Positions 48,322 to 58,023 of a DNA stretch of 64,000 nt are shown here, piece after piece; position 1 is the stretch's first letter, and each line of letters begins with the position of its first letter. Below the pieces are notes generated by a model. That model worked only from the letters and a program-made list of their open reading frames with translations. It was not told the origin of the DNA and did not search any database. A program made the position numbers and the translations under genes. The DNA is from Daucus carota subsp. sativus. Its lineage: Eukaryota; Streptophyta; Magnoliopsida; Apiales; Apiaceae. The DNA is taken from positions 54,733,214 to 54,797,213 of the forward strand of contig NC_030381.2 in the NCBI RefSeq assembly GCF_001625215.2, in the 5' to 3' direction.

Positions 48322-50043
48322 TTACTCTGATCTCGTCGCCTTTTCAAGAAGATTATTCATTGTTATAGAGAAGGCATCCTGGAACTGTTCGAACTCTGAA
48401 CTTGAATCTCCATACACCAATCCAGGCAACAATTCATACACGATATACCGCCTCATATCGTCTCTGGCCTTCTTAGGTATCTTCATTAGCCACTCTACTA
48501 CGTTCACCTTCGACTTCCTCACCTCTTCTTGATCTATGAACAATGAGTACCTTCCGTGATCCTCAGGCAAATGCCATGAGTATTGATAGTAGGCTGTGAA
48601 AGGATCAAAAAACACAGGAATGCAGCCTGATATTAGAGAATCGAATACAGATTTTCTAGTTGGACTGTCACCAGGAGGTTGTAAACAGAATTCGGATGCC
48701 AAAAATAGTTCAATGATGGATTCAGGTTGATCACAGCCTCCTGAGCTACAATTCTGATACTTGCATTTTCCAGTATCTGCTGAAGTGCATTGGTTGATCA
48801 GCACTGATCTTATGCTGTCTGGAGAATCCGGCCTTGCACCTCCTGCAAAGCTGATGAGGTTGTTTCGGCTTGACTGTATGATCTTGAATTGCCATGAGAT
48901 GATATCTTCGTCGGAGTGAGGATGGAAGTAAGTAGGATGTGGGATTCCAATGTCATTGACATGCCAAGGTTGCCTTTCAATTAACAGCTTCACCGGATTT
49001 TGCATTTCTTCAAGATTTAAAAATGTACTTCCCCAAGGAGAATCATCCCTTCTCCGAAAATCCCATGAAACTTTACCTAAAACAAAGACATGATCTTTGC
49101 CAGAGTTTAGAGCCCATGGTTTCTGCAACTTCAGCCATTCCACAAGCTCCAAAGCCAAAGTGTCCTTCACATCAGGAGACGCGTTCTTGAAATGCCATCT
49201 CAAGATGTCTAAGCCACCATAAAACGGAACATAGAACAGCTTAGCTTCATTCTGATTGTAAACTCTGCAAGGATGCTTCAGTACTCTGGAATGGAAAATT
49301 GGTTCCAGAGAATACTGATGAGTATTGTACCAGCCTTTTCCGAGCTTTGGTATTGGCTCTCCTAGTGCCTCATTTTTGAAAAAATCACAAAAATCCAACC
49401 AAGGAGACATATCACTACACTGAGCTACCAAATCCTTGTTAAATTTTGGTGGCAGATCATACACATAAACCCCCCTGCCATCACATGTTGTGAGGCTTCT
49501 TGAATTCGATCTCCATGACCGATGAACTTGCAGATGCTCTTCTACCACCTTCACAGCAGACTCAATCTCTGAGAGCTTATCGTTGTCAACAACGTTGTCA
49601 ACAATAAGGCCTCTGTCGTCCTCTTGCACCTCAAGTTTATGATCATCAATGTGGCTCTCTTGAACATACCTTGCAATATCCTGAGGAACAAGGGTTATGT
49701 TGTTCTTGACATCAACACTAGGAGCAGCCTCTCGTATGCTAACTTCGAGGTTATGATCATCAACTGAGCTGGCATTAATGAGGGGAATAGGGATGTCAAA
49801 ATTGGGCTGAGCACCAGCAGAAAGGCAATACAGATTGTTGAGCTTTCTCGACGAGACACAAACATGGACAATGTGACCAGAGATTATGGTGGTGGTAGAA
49901 GACCATAGGAACACAACAATCAAGAGAAGTAGTGTCAATGGGAGACGATAGAGTAGTTTTGAAAAGATGAAATGAAAGAAACCATGTTCTTTTGCAGCTC
50001 TTTTCGAAAGCTTAGATCTTTTCTTAGACAGTGAAAGGGCCAT
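48322..50043 (-). CDS. GT47 exostosin-type glycosyltransferase, KATAMARI1/MUR3-like
   Basis: Golgi type II membrane glycosyltransferase of family GT47, in the xyloglucan galactosyltransferase group that adds galactose to hemicellulose side chains. Single exon, 573 aa, ATG at 50043 (the open frame begins four codons earlier without an ATG). A basic cytosolic tail (SLSKKRSKLSKRAAKEHG) precedes the membrane anchor (LPLTLLLLIVVFLW). A stem region runs to about residue 195. The catalytic domain starts CDGRGVYVYDLPPKFNKDLV, then DFFKNEALG, YNTHQYSLEPIFHSRVLKHP, FYVPFYGGLDI, DHVFVLGKVSWDFRR, PHPTYFHPHSD, SFAGGARP and FCLQPPGDSPTRKSVFDSL, then SGCIPVFF and PEDHGRYSLFID. These motifs are complete. The exact acceptor sugar is not predictable. 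Confidence 0.93.
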   Translation of the reverse strand: MALSLSKKRSKLSKRAAKEHGFFHFIFSKLLYRLPLTLLLLIVVFLWSSTTTIISGHIVHVCVSSRKLNNLYCLSAGAQPNFDIPIPLINASSVDDHNLEVSIREAAPSVDVKNNITLVPQDIARYVQESHIDDHKLEVQEDDRGLIVDNVVDNDKLSEIESAVKVVEEHLQVHRSWRSNSRSLTTCDGRGVYVYDLPPKFNKDLVAQCSDMSPWLDFCDFFKNEALGEPIPKLGKGWYNTHQYSLEPIFHSRVLKHPCRVYNQNEAKLFYVPFYGGLDILRWHFKNASPDVKDTLALELVEWLKLQKPWALNSGKDHVFVLGKVSWDFRRRDDSPWGSTFLNLEEMQNPVKLLIERQPWHVNDIGIPHPTYFHPHSDEDIISWQFKIIQSSRNNLISFAGGARPDSPDSIRSVLINQCTSADTGKCKYQNCSSGGCDQPESIIELFLASEFCLQPPGDSPTRKSVFDSLISGCIPVFFDPFTAYYQYSWHLPEDHGRYSLFIDQEEVRKSKVNVVEWLMKIPKKARDDMRRYIVYELLPGLVYGDSSSEFEQFQDAFSITMNNLLEKATRSE

Positions 50044-50309
50044 TTTTGTTGGCAAGTGAAACTCAATTCCTTCTAGCTTCTGCTCTGGTTTTTAGGGAGA
50101 TTTGCAGAAGATGAGGAGTATCTACAACATGAAGGCACGTCTTAAAAGGACTCAAATTGTCCGAAAAGTAGGCTGCACGTTGGCATGCAGAAACTTGTTT
50201 AATATACATAATTAGGGAAGTTTGACAATAAGCTTGCATGGCTAAGTAATAATATTGTCTTGGTGCATGTTCACAGGATCTTGTTTAAGATGGTAGTTGA
50301 CCTCCCTAC
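50044..50309. other. Upstream region of the GT47 gene
   Basis: Probable leader and promoter. No motif stands out. Confidence 0.35.
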
Positions 50310-50535
50310 TGATTTTTTGACGAACAATAAAACATAAGAATCGGGACAAACCCCCAAACTGACAACTACAACCTGATTGTGAAACAAAAATCAAGCTAAA
50401 CAAATAACCGTTTTGTTTTCAGATTGTTTAATAGATAGAATATAAATATTCTTAATAATAAAAATGATTATAAAAGTTTCTCGAGCAATCCAGTCAGACA
50501 CCAACATCACTGAAAATAGTGGAATCACAATTGAC
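50310..50535 (-). repeat. Second copy of the LINE-like tail
   Basis: On the minus strand it reads AATCTGAAAACAAAACGG, TTGTTTAGCTTG and a CGTCAAAAAATC end. It aligns over about 190 bp with 31650-31880 (shared GCTAAACAAATARCCGT and TTTCTCGAGYAATCCAG). Degenerate, no open frame. Confidence 0.35.
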
Positions 50536-50716
50536 CAGCGCACATAAAAAACCGGTGATAGAACATGGTTTATATCCATCAGCACTAACTGATTAATTAA
50601 CTTAAGTATAGATTAAATAATTTTTAAAGAAATTATATAAATGATTGTGATTCTGACAGAATAAGCAGAAATGAATGAATGCAGCATATCAGAAACAAGA
50701 TTCTTATACCATAAGG

Positions 50717-50804
50717 CGACGGTTCTTCTAAAACCGTAGGATCTTTAATGATGTGTTTACCGACGGTTCTTCTAAAACCGTAGGATCTTTAATGATGTGC
50801 TTAC
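50717..50804. repeat. 44-bp perfect-like tandem duplication
   Basis: CGACGGTTCTTCTAAAACCG, then TAGGATCTTTAATGATGTG and TTAC, occurs twice (50717 and 50761) with one difference. Each unit can fold ACGGTT against AACCGT. Confidence 0.75.
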
Positions 50805-52270
50805 TAGATTCATATCATATATTCTTAGTAAAAGTATAAAAACCGAATAATGAATTTAGTCAAAATTCTGAGTGAAATAAAAGTGGATCGAAAATTTGTC
50901 TCAATGTAAAATGAGACATTTGTGTGGTGATCATCTCCCCTCAATTTCCATGTAAAATGATTACAGTTAAACCTACCAACTTATAAATGTTGTAAACGTA
51001 TATCTTATGGTTAGCAGTAATATTTTGACTCGCACAGATGTCTTCATTTTAAAAAATAAAACGTTACTGATGTTATTTGAATTATTATAATTTATATGCT
51101 AACGCACGCGGATTATATGTTAACGCACGCGGGGTAAGAATCTTTAAACATCATACAACGGTAATAGTAAGTTTACGGAGAATCCGGCGACTATATTGAA
51201 GGAAATCTACAAAATTATTATTTTATCCCTGTATCCGTTAAATTTGACGGAATATGGTTAAAAGTGTGCATATTGAAGAGTATTTTAAATATTAGGGTGC
51301 ATATTGATGAGAAATTATGTTTGATACCAAATCGAAAAAGTGAACTTATGAGGTGTAAAATGTAAATTACTCTTATTTTAAAAGTCAACTTTCATAATAT
51401 CTAAAAGAAATAATATAAAGAAATCTATTAGAGTGAAATGATAACATTTAAAAGAATATTATATATAAATCATTTGAAAAGAATATTTAAATTATTTTTA
51501 AATTAATAGGTTTTTTAAGCAAAAATATATATGAATTCTGATTTAATATATTAATTACAAATTATAAATTACAAACCGGAAAAGTTATTTAAAATTAACG
51601 GAAAAACATTAAATAAAATATTTAAATTCAACGTAAACAGGTAATAGAAGAAACATGCATAGCGTTCAACAGTCTTGGCAGAAATCAAAACAATAAAAAA
51701 AAAAAATTGCATGAAATTGGCGGTATAGAGTGGTAAATCAAATAAAATAACATACAATTCAATCAATCAAGATTGCATGCTTGCATGGAGACAATAAAAG
51801 TTCAGTACATAAAAATGTTTAAGCTAGGAAGTATAAAGAAGACCCAACCATATGCTTTGCATACTCCACTTGCTTTGAATAATATTTAAAAAAAGAAAAA
51901 TGTTAAGTACTCCAAAATTTGTTCCCAAATTTTTTCTCTAAACCTATTTAATAATGCGTGATTTGCTACACATACTAATAGATAATGGGACTCCCTATAT
52001 GCACATAAACCACCCAACTACTATAAAATCCGTCAGATGTCTGTCACGTCATTTGGGAAAAGAATTTTGAGCTCTCTAGCATTACCCTTAAAAAAGGTGA
52101 GTGGCTACAAATGTGACACATACAATAACACGTGGTAAATAAGAGCAAATAGGTGGCCAAAGAGCTAAAACCCAAGTTTCAAACAGTAAAAAAAAACTCA
52201 GGAATATAGAAGTAGTGGATGTCTGGAGATCGGAGTATAAAAAATTAAGGCTGGTGTTGCAGTGAAGAAG
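50805..52270. other. Spacer upstream of the theta GST pair
   Basis: AT-rich, no gene seen. TAACGCACGCGG is repeated at 51101 and 51121. The last 200 bp should hold the GST gene 1 promoter and leader. Confidence 0.4.
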
Positions 52271-53545
52271 ATGAAGCTACAAATTTATAAGCATTGCCTT
52301 TCTCAGCCTTCTCATGCTGTTATAATCTTCTGCAAGTAATTTTATCTCTTTAAATTACTGTTTTAAGGCGCTTTTGTAATTATTTTAGTAAAAACAAGTC
52401 GACTCTTTAAATTCCTTGATGTATGATTCTTGATTTTTCTTGATTAGGCTTCACCAGATTGAATTTGAGGAGATTGAAATATCTCTTGCCAATGGCCAGC
52501 AATATACCCCTGAGTACAAAGGTTGTTCACTTTTTTCCATATAATATTTCTTGGTTGTTATATTTCACATTGATTAAGAATTGCAGTTTGTATTTTATCA
52601 AGAGAATTATCTGTATTTGGTTTCAGTAATAAATCCGATGGGGAAATTGCCAGCAATTGTACATGGAACTTACAAGCTCTCTGAGAGGTACTCGTGTAAC
52701 TTAACCGTACACATTTCCTCTGCAGGTTCCGATTCTTATGTAAAAAATTTGTATATTATGTACAGCCATGCAATTCTTATCTATCTGGCTTCATTTCCTG
52801 GAGTTGCAGACCACTGGTGAGATGATATGCAGCTTATTTTCGTAATTTGTGAATTCTCTCTCTGCATGATTTTGATCATTTTTTGTTCAATTTGAAGGTA
52901 TCCATCTGACATACAGAAAAGAGCTAAGATCCAATCAGTGTTAGATTGGCATCATTCTAATTTACGACAAACAGGTGAATCGCAATCATAATACCCTAAT
53001 ATGACATTGTGCATAACAGGCTATAACTTGTCATTGTTAAAACTTTTCTCTTCAGCTGCGTATGTTATGAACAGCAGTGCTGCACCTCTACTTCGTCGTA
53101 AATTGAACCTAGAAGCTGCTGTCATAAACAGAAAAGTCCTCCTTAAATCTCTTAAAATGATTGAAAATTTCTGGCTCAATGGCGATGGTAAGTTTTTGCT
53201 AGGAAACTCCCAACCGTCCATTGCAGATCTCAGCTTGGCTTGTGAAATCATGCTACTCGAGGTAAATTTAGTACTATTACCAATAATCATTTTAAAAAAA
53301 AAAACCGAGAGCAATATCTAATACATTATTGTTGGATTTAGCTTGTCCCTGACAGGGATCAGATTTTAAGTCCATATAAGAAAGTTCTGCAATGGATCGA
53401 GGATACCAGGAATGCCACCAATCCATTTTTCGATGAGTTGCATTCATTAATGTTCGAGCTCAAAGCAGTGCTGACAGTAGAAAGCTCAGTAGCAGAACAC
53501 AGTGAGGCCAGGAGGAAGCTTAGAACATTGCTATCTAAGTTGTGA
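52271..53545 (+). CDS. Theta-class glutathione S-transferase, gene 1
   Basis: Theta GST. Theta members use a catalytic serine and in plants often act as glutathione peroxidases on organic hydroperoxides. Seven exons: 52271-52335, 52448-52521, 52627-52687, 52766-52816, 52898-52974, 53056-53261 and 53342-53545, total 738 nt, 245 aa. The N-terminal thioredoxin-like domain has MKLQIYKHCLSQPSHAVIIF (Ser in LSQP), INPMGKLPAIVHG (cis-Pro) and LSESHAILIYLAS. The helical domain has DHWYPSDIQKRAKIQSVLDW, HHSNLRQT and FLLGNSQPSIADLSLACEI. It ends RTLLSKL, a canonical type 1 peroxisomal signal. Gene 2 follows 1.0 kb downstream in the same direction. Confidence 0.94.
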
Positions 53546-54577
53546 GGACAATATGTCTGCATTATCTAGAGCCTAGTCTGCAGGAACTGAGGTTTCTATG
53601 AATAACATATGGGCTGCCATCTCTGCATTTCATTAGGAAAGTGTGTAGTTTGTATAATCATGTTACATTCTCATGGCGGGATCAGGTTTTGATTCTCGCT
53701 CATCCCGAGATTTGTTAACACAATTAACACAGACACTCATAAAATATTATGCTTTTAAATTATATATGCCTATGCATTATTCTGGAATTTTTCAAGACCT
53801 CTGTTTAAAATTTCTATATTATTTTATTAAATTTTATACTTTTAGCATATTTATTTCATATTTTCCATCTTTCTGTATTTTTAACACATTTTTTATATAC
53901 AGGTGAAATTCCACCAACTATGAACTACGACTTTAACAGCGTCTGTGTAGAATAAACAGTCAAGAACTCATAAATCTGTTTGCTATCGTCATTGCTTACT
54001 ACAGTACTTAATAAATAAGACTCTTGAAATAAAAAGAAATATTTAAATTATTTATATAAATTATCATTGCTGTTGTCAAAAAGGTATTATTGACGGTGAT
54101 GATACACTGAATGTAGTCAGAGGCTGCTTAAATTGACTGCACAGCAAGAGCATTTCTAGCATGCAAAAATTCACAAATTTATTTTTAATTATCAATTAAC
54201 ATGGTTTAATTTATCTTATTGATTTACACATTAATTTTTCTATCATTAAATAATATATTAAATCAATTTCTATTTAACTAAAAATTAAAAACCATGAGCA
54301 TAATACAAATAATTAAAAAATTTATTATTTTTTATTGTGTCAAAAGCTCGACTCTAACTTGTCTTAAAATTTTTTAGAAATAAATATTCAGTTTAAAATT
54401 ATAAATCACTTTAGTCAAAAAAAAAATTAAGAATCATTTCGAGTTCCGACAATTTTCTCCTCAAACAAGACACACACAGAGACAGTATATATATGTTGAT
54501 TCAAGATCAGAAACCTTGGAGAGTGTAATAAAAAAGAAAGCCCATTTGTCTTAAAAGGAGCTTAAGTGAAAAAGAAG
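53546..54577. other. Spacer between the theta GST genes
   Basis: Contains the 3' UTR of gene 1 and the promoter of gene 2 in AT-rich DNA. The frame at 53673-53906 has no coding support. Confidence 0.4.
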
Positions 54578-57484
54578 ATGAAGTTGCAAATATATAGCAA
54601 TCGCCTTTCTCAACCTTGCCGTGCTGTTATTATCTTCTGCAAGTAATCATATAAATTATTCAACCTCCACTTATTTGTACATACACTTACTGGTATTTTT
54701 GTGTGTATTTGTTATTATGTTTTAATGGGTTTCTTGAATTTTCTTGATTAGGCTTAATGGGATTGAATTTGAAGAGATTGATGTTTCTCTTGCAAAGGGT
54801 CAGCAGTTCAAGGCTGAATTCAAAGGTTCTTGCTTTTTGAAATTACTGTTTTTTGCTTATTTTTGTATTTTTTGTATGATGGTATTGGGCTATAAAATTG
54901 GAGAATATATTGAGTTTGAACTGAATTTTGAAGAGTTGGTAGTAGAGACCATTTGGCCATCAAGGTTGTTGAAAATAATTTTGTCGGATTATCGTAAATG
55001 TTACAGCAGAATAGGAGCTAATAGTTGTGAGATTAGGGAAGGAGAGTCACTAGGACTAGGAGGGTGATATCTTGAACAATTAAATTAAGTTAGGAATTGT
55101 AGTTAGAGTAAATTCCTTATGTACTAACAACTAAGTTACCGACTCATGTGCCAAGATGATTGATTGCTCTTTTGTTGTTTTCAGTTCCTAGTATTTGATA
55201 GAATGTGGGATTGTAAGGCCAAGAGCTTTTGCGCTTGGCCATTGGCCCAATATCACCAACAAGTTCCTATGTTTAGAGCTTAGAATTAGATTTTCATTGT
55301 TCCCTTTCTGGTGCTTCAGAAAGAATACCGGCCAGCGGTTGTTGTGTGACAGCTAGTGAAACATGTGGTGTCATCATTTTTGTTTGAGGTGAATGGGGCG
55401 GTTGAACCTTAAGTTAAATGGAGCATTGGTTTACGAATATAAAATGGCGAACCCCGCACCCCGCCTCTCTTTCCCCAATTGCAAACCCAGTAGTATCCAA
55501 ATATCTCGAGTTTGAATCATGAGAATCCAATATTGTTATAAAGAAATTTGGACACCTAGCTTAATTATGGCCCAGGCTCACAGTTATCCCATGCCAATTC
55601 CTAAATGGGCCCTCTGAGTGAGGAAAGTTTCTAGCATCTGACCATGATATCATGTTATTTTCTGAATTAGTAACTTTACAGGTACTATATAACAAAAATT
55701 GTGTATTTTAAGTGTTTGCTAAACCTGATATTGCAGTTTTACTTCGATCACTAGATCAGAGAACCCTGGTCTTTCCACTGTTTCAGCATTGTCCTGCAAC
55801 ACAAATACTAATATAATTCACTTCTGAAGTCAGTTACTGTTTAATGTAATTGCTTGCATGGTATTATCAGAAATTTAATGATATCATCTCCCACAATACT
55901 GCTTTCAGCAATAAACCCAATGGCCAGAGTGCCAGCAATTGTTCATGGAAGTTACAAGCTCTTTGAGAGGTACTCTAACTTGCTGTTACTAATCGATTTC
56001 TACCTTTTCTTTCATATGGCTTGTAACTCAACTTTTCACGTCTACTGTGTTTGCTCTTCTAGTATGTAGAAGTTTTTATTTTGTTTCTTCATATCATAAT
56101 TCATCTATCTAATATGGAAAAGTTATTACTTTGTCCTCCAACTCTTACGCAGTCTTATTTTTCAGCTTGATCAGTTTAAGATTATTATTTTCTTAAGCTC
56201 TAGTTATTGTTACATCTTGCAGTTGTTTTACTAACAAAATTCTAAATTTCTTATGATCTGCAGCCATGCGATTCTTATCTATCTTGCTTGTACATTTCCT
56301 GGAGTTCCAGACCACTGGTGAGATAACATGTAGCTATTTTATTGCTACTCTATTACATTGGTTTGGAACATTAACTTCAATACTCCACAGTTTTTAGGGA
56401 TGGATATAGGAAATAACGATAACTTAATGCTTCTAAAATTTTATTTATTTTTTGGTTTTTGTTTCTGTGTTGAGAATAATATTTAAGATTGTCTCCAAAA
56501 CAAGCCAAACAAACTTAGCATAAATTAGCTATTTTTGCAGTATCGACATAAATGGTCATAGATTCAATAGTAAATGGCTACCTTAAAATTTCTCTATTTG
56601 CCTAATTCTGACTCTTTACTACTCATTGTAAAGGTATCCAGCTGATATACAACAAAGAGCAAAGATCCACTCGGTTTTAGATTGGCATCATTCAAATTTA
56701 CGACTGGGGGAAGGTGAATACTATAGTATAATCTAAATGACAGTCTTGCTTTTGTTCAAACTCGCATATTTCCAATTCATGCCAAGAGTAAAAATGCGAC
56801 CACACTGTCATTTATATATTTGAGTAAAATCTTTGATGCTTCTTGATTAGCTGTTGTAGTATATAATTTGTAGACCTATTGAATATGCAACAACATTTGG
56901 TATAATGAGCTATAACCTCATGATTGAAACTTTCATTCTCAGCTGGGTATGTTCTGGATAGTAGACTTAGACCTCTACTTGGTGGTAAATTAAATCTAGA
57001 AGCTGCTGCAGTTAATGAGAAACTTCTGTCCAAATCTCTTGCAAAAATTGAAACTTTTTGGCTCCGAGGAGATGGTAAGTTTCTGCTGGGAAACTTTCAG
57101 CCGTCCATTGCAGATCTCAGCTTAGTGTGTGAAATCATGCAATTAGAGGTACATTTTATATTCACCCTTGTTTATATTTCTCTTTAGAATGAAGTCCGAC
57201 TCACATTTAGGAGCATTATTAGAATCGTGAAACACTGAAAAACTGAAGGGAAATGTTTAACATGTTGAATTTAGATTGTGCCTGAAATCGATCGTAATCG
57301 AATACTAAGTCCACACAAGAAAGTTCTGCAATGGATGGAGGATACCAAGAACGCAACTAACCCTTACTTCGACGAATTACATTCATTCATATTGGAGCTC
57401 AAAGCCGTGTTGAAAGCAGACAGTTCAGTTGGAGTAACCGAAGAGACTAAGCAGAGGAGCCAAGCAGTGCTATCTAAGTTGTAA
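54578..57484 (+). CDS. Theta-class glutathione S-transferase, gene 2
   Basis: Tandem paralog of gene 1 with the same seven-exon plan but longer introns (the second, about 1.1 kb, spans 54826-55909). It starts MKLQIYSNRLSQPCRAVIIF. The catalytic-type Ser of LSQP is kept, while the second Ser of the usual SQPSRA is Cys. Other motifs: KAINPMARVPAIVHGSYKLF, SHAILIYLACTFPGVPDHWY, RAKIHSVLDWHHSNLRLGEA, FLLGNFQPSIADLSLVCEIM. The last exon begins IVPEIDRNRILSPHKKVLQW. It ends AVLSKL, again a peroxisomal SKL. It looks somewhat closer to Arabidopsis GSTT1 than gene 1 does in the LRLGEAGYVLDS region, from memory. About 247 aa. Confidence 0.94.
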
Positions 57485-58023
57485 GGAAGGAACACCTGAA
57501 TGTGGTATGTGCCTCTTTTGGTTTAGAGCTCAGTTTTGCCACATGTTGTGAGAGAATAAAGATGAAGAGCCTGGTGTGCAAGAATATATGCTTTTGTTCC
57601 TAATAAATTATAGGCTGAGGTTTACATTATTATTTCGACCATTTTGTAGTTGTATAACATTCTGTTATCAGAAACTTCAAAAGTATGAAAAATAAGGTGG
57701 TTTCACAGCTATAAGTTTGAGAAGCTCTCCACGAGTGAAAAACTTAAGCTTCAGTACTAAGAATGTATAGCATGTATGTTATGAAAGCTCTACAAATATA
57801 AGTAGTTAATTTTGTACTATAATTGTTTTGAAATAAAAAACTACAGCAGAAAAACATTAATGTTTACTGTCAAATTATATAGACAAAGCTAGCACTTTTC
57901 CTTACCAATTTTAATTTCCTTGGTTTGCTACATTGTTTATGCAAGCAGAATATATAATGTACAAAAATTCAAATCACATAATGAATTAAAAGTGTCTCCC
58001 CATATAGAGGTGTTCTATTGTTT
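57485..58023. other. Convergent spacer between GST gene 2 and the CAP10-type gene
   Basis: Holds the two facing 3' UTRs. No other feature seen. Confidence 0.45.

Noticed and set aside
54744-55067. 107-codon frame extending theta GST exon 2
   Set aside because: It reads through the donor after FKAEFKG into intron. The in-phase splice to 55910 fits the family exactly.
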